Shown here piece by piece: positions 41,521-50,351 of a stretch of 64,000 nt of DNA; the stretch's first letter is position 1; the number at the start of each line of letters is the position of its first letter. The notes below the pieces were generated by a model that did no database searches, had not been told where the DNA came from, and saw only the letters and a program-made list of their open reading frames with translations. This DNA comes from Bacillus thuringiensis (lineage in GTDB: Bacteria; Bacillota; Bacilli; Bacillales; Bacillaceae_G), in NCBI RefSeq assembly GCF_001182785.1, contig NZ_CP012099.1, positions 3,222,501-3,286,500 of the forward strand. Direction: 5' to 3'. The position numbers and the translations under genes were made by a program.

Positions 41521-41577
41521 ATAAAGTGAAACTTTAATCAGTGGAGGCCTTACTGCCCGTTAATGTGGGATGAAAAT
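41521..41577 (+). repeat. bcr1-type repeat, most reduced copy (about 57 bp)
   Basis: ATAAAGTGAAACTTTAATCAGTGG jumps, after AGG, to the repeat end CTTACTGCCCGTTAATGTGG; both internal hairpins are lost. (Start given in two pieces: ATAAAGTGAAACTTTAATC, then AGTGG.). Confidence 0.6.
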
Positions 41578-41673
41578 CCCTATTTTTTCATATATTTCGA
41601 TACAAAAAACTTTCTCAACATAAAATTAGAATTTTCAGTTTTTATTTTTATGAAAATCTATTATAATAAAGTT

Positions 41674-41746
41674 AATAAATGTTTGACCTCTCCTAATTCA
41701 TGTACATATGGATGATCAGTAGTTATTGCTACTGATCTATTTTTTT
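41674..41746 (+). ncRNA. Candidate C-rich small RNA
   Basis: A good -10 (TATAAT, 41662-41667) is followed about 80 bases on by a perfect plus-strand terminator (GATCAGTAG / CTACTGATC then T7 at 41740-41746). The stretch between has no ORF but contains GACCTCTCCTAA, a C-rich run complementary to ribosome sites of the AGGAGAGG type, a known feature of small RNAs such as FsrA. The -35 region is weak. The 3' end overlaps the end of the monooxygenase gene on the opposite strand. Confidence 0.35.
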
Positions 41747-42772
41747 GATTTCAGAAAGCAAATATGCTGCATCCTTTCCTACACCACAAATAAGTGCGGA
41801 ACCCCTTTGAGATTGCCATGGCAAACCGATATAATACAATCCTCTTACTGGACTAATTCCCTTTATATGATTAGGAAATCCTTTCTCATTCACTGCCTGT
41901 TCAATTTCAATCCAATTATAATTTTGAACAAAACCAGTTGACCATATAATGCTTTCTGCACTATAAATATTACCATTCTGAAACATAATGTTATCTCCTG
42001 ATGCACTTACTACTTTTTCTTGCAGTTTGATTGCTCCATTACGAATAAGTTTCTTACCTTCAAAACCGAAAATAGGGTCCTTTCTCTTCTGAAACCATCT
42101 CCCCCTCTTTGTATTTATTTCAGCGTACAATAAACCCACTCTTTCTAGCAGATTAAAAATACTTTTTCCAAAAAGTTGTAACGGTAAAAACGTTAAAGGA
42201 TGACTAATAGACATCGTAACTTCATGAGTTTTTGCAAGTTCTACTGCGATTTGCATTCCTGAATTTCCGCCCCCTACTACAAGTACCTTCCCCTGTGGAA
42301 TTTGCGATAATGATTTATATTGTGATGAATGTATTTGAAAAATATGTGGTGAAAGATTTTCTGAAAACGAGGGAATAAATGGATGCTGAAAACCACCTGA
42401 TGCGATAATAACTTTTTTCGTTTGTAAAATTTCTGTAGGAGTGTGTAATTCAAATATTTCTTTTTCTTTCTTTATCTTTAAAACTTCCGTTTGCAATTGT
42501 ACCGGTAATTGAAAATGTATTGTATATTCTTCTAAATAAGTTGCAATTTCATCTTTATATGGAAATTCATTTTTTTCACCTATTAACGCCATACCCGGCA
42601 AGCTACTGTAAGACCTTGGGGTAAAAAGTTGCAAAGAATCATATCGATTTCTCCATGAATTACCAACCCGTTTTCCTGCCTCAAGTAATAAAAAATTATA
42701 TCCTACCTGCTTCAAGTAGTATCCTATTGTCAATCCCGCTTGACCAGCTCCAACAATGATTGCATCTAACAT
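41729..42772 (-). CDS. FAD-dependent monooxygenase/oxidoreductase, CzcO-like
   Basis: 347 residues. FAD-binding IIVGAGQAGLTIGYYL at the N-terminus, NAD(P)-binding VLVVGGGNSGMQIAVELA in the middle, and GNSWRNRYDSLQLFTPRSYSSLPG and IIWSTGF, typical of flavin monooxygenases related to CzcO. It oxidises an unknown small molecule, with the active site in the cytosol. AAGGAGGG is 5 bases before the ATG at 42772; the frame up to 42847 is not credible as a start. Single-gene unit. Confidence 0.88.
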   Translation of the reverse strand: MLDAIIVGAGQAGLTIGYYLKQVGYNFLLLEAGKRVGNSWRNRYDSLQLFTPRSYSSLPGMALIGEKNEFPYKDEIATYLEEYTIHFQLPVQLQTEVLKIKKEKEIFELHTPTEILQTKKVIIASGGFQHPFIPSFSENLSPHIFQIHSSQYKSLSQIPQGKVLVVGGGNSGMQIAVELAKTHEVTMSISHPLTFLPLQLFGKSIFNLLERVGLLYAEINTKRGRWFQKRKDPIFGFEGKKLIRNGAIKLQEKVVSASGDNIMFQNGNIYSAESIIWSTGFVQNYNWIEIEQAVNEKGFPNHIKGISPVRGLYYIGLPWQSQRGSALICGVGKDAAYLLSEIKKIDQ

Positions 42773-42868
42773 CTTTTCCCTCCTCCTTACAACAAATGAA
42801 TATATGCTCATTTGTTCATGTATTTTATCATACGATTTATTTTTCAATAATTCAATCTGTTTAACAAC

Positions 42869-42904
42869 ATGAAAAAGAGCAGTTCACTACTTTATGAACT
42901 ACTC
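42869..42904 (-). terminator. Terminator after Crp-VOC operon
   Basis: AAGAGTAGTTCA / TGAACTGCTCTTTTTC on the minus strand. Confidence 0.75.
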
Positions 42905-42966
42905 TTCATTCCATTTACCACGTAACTACACTACTTAACCCATGAATATTTGTATATGAATCCTTT

Positions 42967-43326
42967 CTACTCCGACAATTTTCCCTCATAAAATATAATT
43001 CTATTTAAAAACGGATCAATCACAGTTAATTCGCTTGTCCCCCAAGATGTTATTTCTATATCAGGCTTCGAATAAGCATATTCTTTACTTGATAATACAG
43101 CATGATAAGCCTTTACATTATCTATTTTGACCCGAATTGCACCACCTGGTGAAGCATCCCCATGATGCTCAGATAAATGTATCACAGTATCATCTAACGA
43201 AATTTGTATATATAATGGCATATTTTCCTCATACCGATGTTCCCAATCCAGTTTAAAACCTAAAAAATTCAAGTAAAATAACTGAGCCTTTTCAACATCA
43301 AAAATTCTAAATATAGGTGTAATCAT
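42967..43326 (-). CDS. VOC-superfamily (glyoxalase/bleomycin resistance-like) protein
   Basis: 119 residues: TPIFRIFDVEKAQLFYLNFLGFKLDWEHR and the second beta-alpha-beta unit with VTVIDPFLNRIIFYE-like sequence. VIHLSEHHGD supplies possible metal or ligand contacts. It is the typical stand-alone bleomycin-binding-like fold. It is 15 bases downstream of the Crp-like regulator, so co-transcribed. Ligand unknown. Confidence 0.85.
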   Translation of the reverse strand: MITPIFRIFDVEKAQLFYLNFLGFKLDWEHRYEENMPLYIQISLDDTVIHLSEHHGDASPGGAIRVKIDNVKAYHAVLSSKEYAYSKPDIEITSWGTSELTVIDPFLNRIIFYEGKLSE

Positions 43327-43341
43327 TTATAACTTCATCTC

Positions 43342-44034
43342 CTATTTATAAACATCCGCAGCCAATTCCCTCAAAACTTCTACATTCACTACTTCAAAAC
43401 AACCATTGTTTTTCTTGATTATATTTTTATCACAAAAGAGATTCAAAGTACGTAATAAATGCCGATAACTCGTTCCTAACAATTCCGCTATTTCCGTTAA
43501 ATTCCCACTAAACACAATTCTATTTTCATGCTGAACTGCTCGTTCCCCTGCTGCTAACATGTAACTCGCAAGTCTATTTTCAAGCGGATACAATAAATTA
43601 ATTGTACTGTTTTTTGAAAGTCGGTTTAATTTATGTGCTAATGATCCGCAAATACATCTTAAAAATTTCGCATCATGAAATAGCTTATTTCTCACTTTTC
43701 CTAAAGGTAACCCCACACAATACGAATCTGCCATCACTTGTACGTTTGAAGTGATTCTTTGAGAATGAATTAACTCCACATCTCCAAGTAACTGCAAACT
43801 ATCGTAAAAACATAATAATACCGATTTCCCGTTACTTAATGTGTTAAACGCTTTCGCTTTTCCTTCAACAAAGAAATATAAATAATCTATCTCTTCATTT
43901 TCTCTACAAATAAACTCATTCTTTTTAAAAAATATAAGTTCCATATATGGCTTCATATCATTACTAAAAAATGAATCAATATTATTTTGCTTCATATACT
44001 CTGCTAATTTAATAGAATTACATACTTTCTTCAT
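43342..44034 (-). CDS. Crp/Fnr-family transcriptional regulator (YeiL-like)
   Basis: 230 residues. Cyclic-nucleotide-like beta barrel (FFKKNEFICRENEEIDYLYFFVEGKAKAF in outline), dimer helix and HTH with GNLTEIAELLGTSYRHLLRTLNLFCDKNII. The cysteines do not match the Fnr iron-sulfur pattern, and the cAMP-binding residues are not conserved, so the ligand is open. GGTGGGGGACT precedes the ATG. It is divergent from a two-gene DUF606 transporter with a perfect palindrome between them, and heads an operon with the VOC gene. Confidence 0.88.
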   Translation of the reverse strand: MKKVCNSIKLAEYMKQNNIDSFFSNDMKPYMELIFFKKNEFICRENEEIDYLYFFVEGKAKAFNTLSNGKSVLLCFYDSLQLLGDVELIHSQRITSNVQVMADSYCVGLPLGKVRNKLFHDAKFLRCICGSLAHKLNRLSKNSTINLLYPLENRLASYMLAAGERAVQHENRIVFSGNLTEIAELLGTSYRHLLRTLNLFCDKNIIKKNNGCFEVVNVEVLRELAADVYK

Positions 44035-44088
44035 AGTCCCCCACCTTTACAACTCATCCCCATTGTAATCAAAATTTTCTTCTTCCAC

Positions 44089-44104
44089 TATGACATATGT
44101 CATA
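44089..44104. promoter_or_regulatory. 16-bp palindrome, probable Crp-like regulator operator
   Basis: TATGACATATGTCATA is perfectly self-complementary and lies in the 130-base divergent region between the Crp-like regulator and the DUF606 pair. The size and the TGACA/TGTCA arms fit a Crp-family operator. Confidence 0.65.
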
Positions 44105-44166
44105 ACAATACACAATTTCAGCATGATACAGTCATTACAAATATGAAATATAAAGGGGATATTACA

Positions 44167-44589
44167 TTGTATAACTTTCTTTCTGTCTTTATTGGTGTGC
44201 TCATCGCCGTTATGCTTCCATTGAATGGAATTTTATCCGAGTTAATTGGGAAGTATACAGCAAGCGTTGTCATTCACCTTGTCGGTTTAATTGCAGTTAT
44301 TTTCATTTTAATCTTAAACAAACATAAAATTCATTTCGATAAAAGTATTCCGCTTTTTTTATATAGCGCTGGAGCAATTGGAGTATTCACTGTTCTTTTT
44401 AATAATATAAGTTTCTCCGTCCTCGGTGCCTCTATTACAATCGCATTAAGTTTACTCGGTCAATCTATTGCTTCCATCGTTATTGATCATTTCGGCTTAT
44501 TAGGAATGAAAGTTGCAAAGTTTGAAAAGAAGAAACTAGTTGGATTAGCATTCATTTCTTCTGGGATTATTATCATGACAATTTATTAA
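44167..44589 (+). CDS. DMT-type (DUF606/YdcZ) small transporter, first subunit
   Basis: 140 residues, five TM helices: FLSVFIGVLIAVMLPLNG, then SVVIHLVGLIAVIFILIL and so on, the YdcZ/DUF606 half of a drug/metabolite transporter. The start is judged to be TTG at 44167: AAAGGGG is 8 bases before it, whereas the ATG at 44143 overlaps that ribosome site on its upstream side and has none itself. It is followed directly by a second DUF606 gene; such pairs are thought to work as heterodimers with antiparallel topology. The substrate is unknown. Divergent from the Crp-like regulator. Confidence 0.83.
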   Translation: MYNFLSVFIGVLIAVMLPLNGILSELIGKYTASVVIHLVGLIAVIFILILNKHKIHFDKSIPLFLYSAGAIGVFTVLFNNISFSVLGASITIALSLLGQSIASIVIDHFGLLGMKVAKFEKKKLVGLAFISSGIIIMTIY

Positions 44590-44603
44590 TGGGGGACGAA
44601 AAT

Positions 44604-45068
44604 ATGTTATATATTACTATCGCTATTTTAGCTGGTGTTTCTATCGTTGTTGCTAGAATTATTAACGCGAATTTAGCAAAGGAAATTGGAAACTGGGAAG
44701 GCACGTTTTTCAATTATATTACTGGATTATTTTTCTCTATGTTATTTTTAATTTTCAGTTCAGATTCATTGTATATTCCTATTCATACGTTGCAATCTAT
44801 TCCTATCGCCGTGTATTTAGGCGGATTAGTAGGCGTTATCGTTATTTCATTATCCAACTATATTACTCCTAAAATATCAGCCTTTTATTTAACATTACTC
44901 ATCTTTATCGGACAATTATTTGCGGGGACTATTATTGATTTCTTCCTGACAAATGAACTCTCAATCGGTAAAGTTATCGGTGGCATTTTCGTATTAATTG
45001 GGCTCACTTACAATTTACTCATAGATCGCCCGATAAAAACTGTGAAGCATAACCAAGTTCAACTATAA
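44604..45068 (+). CDS. DMT-type (DUF606/YdcZ) small transporter, second subunit
   Basis: 154 residues, five TM helices, homologous in layout to its upstream neighbour (ITIAILAGVSIVVARIINANLAKEIG). GGGGG lies 8 bases before the ATG at 44604; the ATG at 44589 overlaps the previous stop. Partner of the first subunit, separated by 14 bases, hence translationally coupled. Confidence 0.85.
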   Translation: MLYITIAILAGVSIVVARIINANLAKEIGNWEGTFFNYITGLFFSMLFLIFSSDSLYIPIHTLQSIPIAVYLGGLVGVIVISLSNYITPKISAFYLTLLIFIGQLFAGTIIDFFLTNELSIGKVIGGIFVLIGLTYNLLIDRPIKTVKHNQVQL

Positions 45069-45139
45069 TACTTTACGCTTACCTATCATATATTAATAGA
45101 AAAGCTCTTCACACGAAGTAATAGAGAGGAGAAAACCCT

Positions 45140-45652
45140 ATTAAAAAAATTATTTTATTGCTAGGTAGCGTATTAATTATTTCTGGAATTGTATGGTTTA
45201 TAAACTCGGGAAAATCTATTCAAGATCTCTATACTGCAAATCAACCGAAAAAGAAAGCTACTATTATTTCAAGCTCGCGAGATCCAAATGAGCCCCCTGT
45301 TTTTTTAGGAAAACAGGAAATAAAAGATATACATGTAGAATCAATTAAAACAAAAAAGGATATCTTTCTCACAAAAACAGATGAATTAAAAACGTTTATT
45401 ACGAGTATGAATACCGCAAAAAAAGGAAAATTAACATTGGATGAGGAAGGATCAGATTTAATAGATTGTGATATGTGGATTACATTCGAAGATGGAACTT
45501 ATAAAAAATATTTCATATGGGTAGTTGATCATCACAATAGCGAAGTGATGATTGCGCAACAAGATACTCCTGATGATGTAAACCTTACGTATTACCAATT
45601 AAATGAAGACAATTCGAAAAAAGTATATAACTTATTCAAAAAAATTATTTAA
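45140..45652 (+). CDS. Hypothetical exported/membrane-anchored protein, apparent AUU start
   Basis: About 170 residues. GAGGAG is followed 8 bases on by ATT AAA AAA ATT ATT TTA TTG, which would translate as a textbook signal start (M)KKIILLLGSVLIISGIVWF. No ATG or GTG exists near it; a TTG at 45158 is 26 bases from the ribosome site and would cut off the basic N-terminus. The mature part is mixed and hydrophilic, ending YYQLNEDNSKKVYNLFKKII. No domain recognised. A terminator follows directly. Either AUU initiation occurs or the start codon is mutated. Confidence 0.65.
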   Translation: MKKIILLLGSVLIISGIVWFINSGKSIQDLYTANQPKKKATIISSSRDPNEPPVFLGKQEIKDIHVESIKTKKDIFLTKTDELKTFITSMNTAKKGKLTLDEEGSDLIDCDMWITFEDGTYKKYFIWVVDHHNSEVMIAQQDTPDDVNLTYYQLNEDNSKKVYNLFKKII

Positions 45653-45654
45653 AC

Positions 45655-45691
45655 GAAAAAGTCATGAGCACGCGAGCTCATGACTTTTTGC
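45655..45691. terminator. Bidirectional terminator
   Basis: AAAAAGTCATGAGC / GCTCATGACTTTTT between convergent genes. Confidence 0.9.
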
Positions 45692-45692
45692 A

Positions 45693-46445
45693 CTATATAT
45701 ACTCAGGGAACACTCTACAACCCTTTTCCTGCTCTATATCATGGCCAAAGAAAACAATCGGTTTCTCTTTCGTCACAACTTCTTTTAAACGTTTAATTGA
45801 AGATAAAGCTAATTCTGGATCAAATCCTGCGAACGGCACTTCATCTTCAAAATTCTCTTTCGTGTACGATGCGTCAATCGTTAATAAAACTGGACCGGAT
45901 TGCTCCGTCTCAATGAATAACGACTGATGGCCTGGAGAATGCCCTGGCGTATACAATAATTGAACACCGGGTACCACTTCATAATCCCCTTCAATAATTT
46001 TGTAGTTCAAATGCAGTAATATACATTCGTCCATATATTCTTCTCTATGAAGTGCTGCCTCATATTCCGTTCGTTGTACAATAATCGGTGTATTTGTAAA
46101 AGCACCGTTTCCTCCTGCATGATCAAAATGTAAGTGAGAACTAATAATATATAGAAGGTCTTCTGGCTCATACCCTACACGCTTTAAAATATTGACAATT
46201 CTATCTTCTTCAGTCATTTTCGGTAAGATCTGTCCTTCAACAAATGTACCGTTAAAAAGCCCTGCATTATTAACTGCACTTTCTGGCATACCAGTGTCTA
46301 CTAAAATAGGACCTTCTTCCGTCTCCAAAAGATAACACCAAACCGGCAAGTCTAATAGTTTCCCTGGAGTTAAAGTACCGTTAACAGACGAATGATCCAA
46401 CATACAACGACCTGCTGGGATGAAATAAAGTTTCTTTACTGTCAT
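45693..46445 (-). CDS. aiiA: N-acyl homoserine lactonase AiiA
   Basis: 250 residues. The dinuclear zinc site is complete: HLHFDH with His104, His106, Asp108 and His109, plus His169 in TPGHSPGH, Asp191 in TIDASY and His235 in FFGHDIE, exactly at the positions known for B. thuringiensis AiiA. It opens the lactone ring of acyl-homoserine lactones, quenching Gram-negative quorum signals, and is cytosolic. ATG with upstream AAAGGTGG. Single-gene unit. Confidence 0.96.
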   Translation of the reverse strand: MTVKKLYFIPAGRCMLDHSSVNGTLTPGKLLDLPVWCYLLETEEGPILVDTGMPESAVNNAGLFNGTFVEGQILPKMTEEDRIVNILKRVGYEPEDLLYIISSHLHFDHAGGNGAFTNTPIIVQRTEYEAALHREEYMDECILLHLNYKIIEGDYEVVPGVQLLYTPGHSPGHQSLFIETEQSGPVLLTIDASYTKENFEDEVPFAGFDPELALSSIKRLKEVVTKEKPIVFFGHDIEQEKGCRVFPEYI

Positions 46446-46530
46446 TATGTATCCACCTTTACATTTAGTTTTGGATAAAGTAATACAGTAAAAAATTCTT
46501 CTTTTTAGAAATAAACTCCTTCTAGACTAT

Positions 46531-46650
46531 CAGTACAGCTTGCATAAAAATGAAACATTAACACCGATTAACGCTGAAAACTTAAAGAAAGCACATGCAC
46601 TACTTGAAAGCGGGCACACCATTGGAAAAATCGTATTAGAGAAATTTTAA
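46531..46650 (+). pseudogene. C-terminal remnant of a zinc-type quinone oxidoreductase
   Basis: An open frame without start reads QYSLHKNETLTPINAENLKK, then AHALLESGHTIGKIVLEKF and TAA at 46648. HALLESGHTIGKIVL is the characteristic end of medium-chain zinc-binding dehydrogenase/quinone reductase proteins. The other 300 residues are gone. Confidence 0.75.
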
Positions 46651-46676
46651 TCATGATAGTGACAGATAGTATGTAA

Positions 46677-46800
46677 AATTATATTAACGATTTTTCGAAT
46701 ATATCTATCATAACGTACAATATATCAACGATTTTTCAAATATATCTATCACAAACCAAATTATATCAACGATTCGACAAGGTATATCGATTTATCGACA
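46677..46800. repeat. Three imperfect 41-bp tandem repeats
   Basis: TATATTAACGATTTTTCGAA, TATATCAACGATTTTTCAAA and TATATCAACGATTCGACAAG start about 41-42 bases apart (AACG at 46686, 46727 and 46769), each followed by TATATC-type sequence. Non-coding; they follow the dehydrogenase remnant. Confidence 0.7.
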
Positions 46801-46815
46801 AATAACAACAATAAG

Positions 46816-46847
46816 AAAAGGCTGTTCCAGATGAACAGCCTTTTCTT
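46816..46847 (-). terminator. Terminator after amino acid permease
   Basis: AAAAGGCTGTTC / GAACAGCCTTTTC with short loop. Confidence 0.85.
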
Positions 46848-48238
46848 TATTTACTTGAAATCTCTTTATTATTTTGAACGTCTAACGGAGCTCGCTTTCC
46901 TATTCCAAAAGCATAGAAACTAATTGTAACGATAGCTAAGAAAATAATACCTACAACTAATGAAATACGAGTATCATCGTTAAACCACATTCCGATTAAT
47001 ACCATAATTAAAAAGGCAATCGTTAAATAGTTTGTTACAGGAGCAAATGGCATTTTGAACGGATGATCTTTCATCTCTGCTCCCTTTTCTTTTCTAAAAT
47101 TAATTTGACTAATTAAAATGACAAACCACGGTACCATACCAGGGAGTACACTCGCACTATATACATATACGAATAAATTTTTCGGTGCGATGTAACTTAA
47201 AACAACACCAACCGCCAGACCGATAATTACGCCAACTGTACCGAATAAAGGTACACCATTTCCAGAAAGTTTCGTGAAATATTTCGGTGCTTGTCCATTT
47301 ACACCTAACGTATAAAGCATACGTCCAGCACTATAAATACCACTATTACAACCAGACATTGCCGCTGTAATTACAACGAAGTTAATAAGTCCAGCTGCTG
47401 CCGTAATACCAACTTTCGCAAAAGTCGCTACGAACGGGCTACCAATTGTACTTAATTGATCCCACGGATATACAGTTACAATAACGAAAATAGCACCAAT
47501 ATAGAATATTAAAATACGCCAAATTGTACTTTGAATCGCTCTTGTAAGTGTCTTCTTCGGATTTTTCGCTTCGCCAGCAGTAATTCCGATTAATTCCACA
47601 CCTTGATACGCTCCAACTACAAGTGATAATGCAAAGAAGAATCCTGAAAAACCACCTGTAAAGAAACCGCCATTTGACCAAAGATTAGATATGCCAATCG
47701 CTTCTCCGCCGTTACCAATTCCAAAGAAAATAAGGCCAAACCCTGCAATAATCATTAATAGAATCGTAACGATTTTAATCATCGCAAACCAAAATTCAAA
47801 TTCACCAAATGACTTAACAGAAATTAAGTTAGCTGCGCCAAGAATAACCATTGCGATTATACCTGGTATCCAAGCTGGTAAATCCGGGAACCAATATTGC
47901 ATATACGCTCCAACCGCGATAATTTCTGACATCCCAACGATAACCCACTGGAACCAGTTACTCCAAGCTGTCATATAACCAGCTAGCGGATGAATATACT
48001 TATGACCGAACGTCGCAAATGAGCCTGTACTTGGCTCCATATACAACATTTCTCCCATGGCACGCATGATGAAGAAGATGAAAATACCTGCAATTGCATA
48101 AGCAAGCATTACTGACGGACCTGTCCATTTAATTGTGCTGGCTGACCCCATAAACAAACCAACACCAATCGTTCCGCCTAAAGCAATCATTTGAATATGA
48201 CGTGCTTCTAAACCTCTTTTCAATTCTTTGTTTGCCAC
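46847..48238 (-). CDS. APC-family amino acid permease
   Basis: 463 residues, twelve TM helices. [25 protein letters not shown] is the APC/AAT-group N-terminus, followed by [23 protein letters not shown] and [23 protein letters not shown]. It imports amino acids by proton symport; the closest memory is to the D-serine/D-alanine/glycine or GABA permease group. Start is GTG at 48238 after AGGGGGAAGTGAA; the ATG at 48265 lies upstream of the ribosome site. The 48239-48789 region upstream is AT rich with palindrome AGCTTTAAAGCT at 48346 but no known riboswitch pattern. Confidence 0.9.
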   Translation of the reverse strand: MANKELKRGLEARHIQMIALGGTIGVGLFMGSASTIKWTGPSVMLAYAIAGIFIFFIMRAMGEMLYMEPSTGSFATFGHKYIHPLAGYMTAWSNWFQWVIVGMSEIIAVGAYMQYWFPDLPAWIPGIIAMVILGAANLISVKSFGEFEFWFAMIKIVTILLMIIAGFGLIFFGIGNGGEAIGISNLWSNGGFFTGGFSGFFFALSLVVGAYQGVELIGITAGEAKNPKKTLTRAIQSTIWRILIFYIGAIFVIVTVYPWDQLSTIGSPFVATFAKVGITAAAGLINFVVITAAMSGCNSGIYSAGRMLYTLGVNGQAPKYFTKLSGNGVPLFGTVGVIIGLAVGVVLSYIAPKNLFVYVYSASVLPGMVPWFVILISQINFRKEKGAEMKDHPFKMPFAPVTNYLTIAFLIMVLIGMWFNDDTRISLVVGIIFLAIVTISFYAFGIGKRAPLDVQNNKEISSK

Positions 48239-48580
48239 TTCACTTCCCCCTCTTAGATGATTCATAGCCGCATTTTAAAACAAGATGCTTTCCCCTAATT
48301 CCTTTCGGCCCTGAAAATGATGAAGCAAACGTCATTTTACACTAGCTTTAAAGCTATCCTAAAATCGTTTTGTGCTCCTAATAAAATTCTCAAAACCTTT
48401 CATCTTCCAATATTCTATAAATCTTAAAATTACTTACCTTATATTAATTCATTAATCTGAAAAATTCAATTATTTTTTCAATAAATCAATATGCATGATC
48501 GCACTTAATTTTTAACTAAATTAACAATAAAATACATCTATTCAATATGATTCCGGCATGTATATTATTACAATATAAAT

Positions 48581-48609
48581 AACCGAGGAGATCTTATCTT
48601 CCTCGGTTT
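48581..48609. other. Stand-alone stem-loop in the permease upstream region
   Basis: AACCGAGGA / TCCTCGGTT with an 11-base loop; only weak T flanks. It could be a terminator of an unannotated short transcript. Confidence 0.4.
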
Positions 48610-48746
48610 CATACTTCATGCACTTCAATCTTCATAGTTGATAACGTAATTTCCCAAACGCTAGATTCATATACCAATCAGAAATTTAATATATTAATAA
48701 ATTACTAACTTCTTTAGTCCAGTCCAATTTTGAGGCATAAAATATA

Positions 48747-48779
48747 AAAGAGTCTCATTAAAAAATGAGACTCTTTTAC
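48747..48779 (-). terminator. Terminator after the Bcr/CflA gene
   Basis: AAAAGAGTCTCATT / AATGAGACTCTTTT, perfect stem. Confidence 0.9.
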
Positions 48780-48789
48780 GATTTCATAT

Positions 48790-49989
48790 TTAAATCGATT
48801 TCGAAGTTTTCTTACCAAAGATAAACACTTTAGTAAACATTGCCATTATAACTACAATAACCAGAAAATAAAGTGGCATCACCAGTAACGAGCCTGTATG
48901 CAGCTGACTCATTCCCCAAATTGTCATCGTTACAATTACATAGTACCCTAAACTAAACAATGCACCTGCTGTACCAATAACATCTTGAAAATCTACTAAC
49001 GCTAAACTTAAACAGTTAGGTAACGCTACTCCAATCCCTAATAACAATATAAACATCGCTATTAAAAATACAACCATATATATAACATTCGGATTTGATC
49101 CAACAAACGTAATAACAGATAAAAGGATAGCTCCTCCTATCATTACGAGACAACCGATATATATAATTTTCTCTGGTTTATAAGTAGCAAGTAAACGTTT
49201 TGAAACTTTCGCTCCAACAATAGAAGCAGACGCTACAACAATTCCTAAAAATCCATACATACTAGGTGATAATTGAAAGTATTCAATAAAGATAAACGGC
49301 GCTTCTGCATAATAGCTAAATAAAACACCATTTGCTCCTCCAATTAATAGCCCATATGTTACTACTTTCGGATTTGTAATTAATCTTTTCAATACTGAAA
49401 AGACATTTATTTCATTTGTCACTGAGTCCGTTTTTGTTTCTGGAAGAGAAACAAACGTATACAGAAAAATCCCGACACTCATAACAACTAAACTTAAAAA
49501 TACTATTTTAAATCCAAACATTTGATCAAGAAAGCCACCAATTAACGGTCCTATAGCTGGTGTAAAAGCAATGACTGCCGAAATTTGAGCGAACATAACA
49601 TGCCGCTTATGCCCTTCTACACTTTCCCGAAGAATCGTTTGTGTAACCACGGATCCTGCACTTGCTCCAAACGCTTGAATAAAACGACTTATCAATAAAA
49701 CTTCAATGGAACTTGCAATATAGCATAAGAAACTCCCAGCGCCATATATGAAAATTCCAAGTAACATCGCTCGGCGACGACCAATTATATCTGATAACCA
49801 CCCAATAAAAAATACACCTAACGCAAATCCAGCAAAATACACACTAAGTGTTAACTGCACCTCATTATTACTTACATGTAACGCCTTTGAAATGTCCGGT
49901 AAAGACGGTGTGTAAATCGTTTCACTAATTTGCGGAAATGCGACAAGAATAATCATTAACAAAAGTGATGGTACTGAGACTTTTTTCAT
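48790..49989 (-). CDS. Bcr/CflA-family MFS drug efflux transporter
   Basis: 399 residues, twelve TM helices. The opening QISETIYTPSLPDISKALHVS is the Bcr/CflA signature (P-SLP-I), followed by MFS motif A GWLSDIIGRRRAMLLG, RFIQAFGASAGSVV (motif C-like) and FTPAIGPLIGGFLDQMFG. It expels drugs such as bicyclomycin or chloramphenicol in known members by proton antiport. GGAGGGTATGAAAA leads to the ATG. Single-gene unit; no adjacent regulator. Confidence 0.92.
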   Translation of the reverse strand: MKKVSVPSLLLMIILVAFPQISETIYTPSLPDISKALHVSNNEVQLTLSVYFAGFALGVFFIGWLSDIIGRRRAMLLGIFIYGAGSFLCYIASSIEVLLISRFIQAFGASAGSVVTQTILRESVEGHKRHVMFAQISAVIAFTPAIGPLIGGFLDQMFGFKIVFLSLVVMSVGIFLYTFVSLPETKTDSVTNEINVFSVLKRLITNPKVVTYGLLIGGANGVLFSYYAEAPFIFIEYFQLSPSMYGFLGIVVASASIVGAKVSKRLLATYKPEKIIYIGCLVMIGGAILLSVITFVGSNPNVIYMVVFLIAMFILLLGIGVALPNCLSLALVDFQDVIGTAGALFSLGYYVIVTMTIWGMSQLHTGSLLVMPLYFLVIVVIMAMFTKVFIFGKKTSKSI

Positions 49990-50144
49990 TTTTCATACCC
50001 TCCTATAACTTTGAAAATCTCAGAAATAAAAAGACTTTCCTTAGCTACGGAACAGGAGGGGCCATTATAGAAATTCGATCATAAAACAACAAAGAAAACA
50101 CCTCAATTACGTATGTTAATACTTATAGGAGGGTAATATTAACA

Positions 50145-50231
50145 TTGATTTTTAAATATACTTTTTCAATTATATTACATATTGCGTTTCTTTTACTAGT
50201 GCTCGGCCTTGGAGGATTGTTAAAAAGATAA
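50145..50231 (+). CDS. Candidate 28-residue hydrophobic peptide
   Basis: TTG at 50145 would give MIFKYTFSIILHIAFLLLVL followed by GLGGLLKR and TAA. GGAGGG is 11 bases upstream, a long spacing. It is a single TM helix with basic ends. It lies in the 360-base gap before the gene at 50352. No partner or antisense RNA is evident; may be spurious. Confidence 0.3.
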   Translation: MIFKYTFSIILHIAFLLLVLGLGGLLKR

Positions 50232-50351
50232 CTTGATGCAGTCACCTTTTTATGGAATAATTAGAAATAGTTTGAATTCATAAGTTTAATTATTAAACGA
50301 TAGACTAGTATATTTTAATGTCACAAGCTTACAAACAGGAGGACTTTCGTA

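Noticed and set aside
46677..46800. CRISPR-like array
   Set aside because: Only three imperfect AT-rich repeats with no constant spacer length of the usual kind and no cas genes.
48239..48789. Possible riboswitch in the permease leader
   Set aside because: Palindromes and GC-richer patches are present, but no match to T-box, lysine, glycine or other known aptamer consensus could be made.
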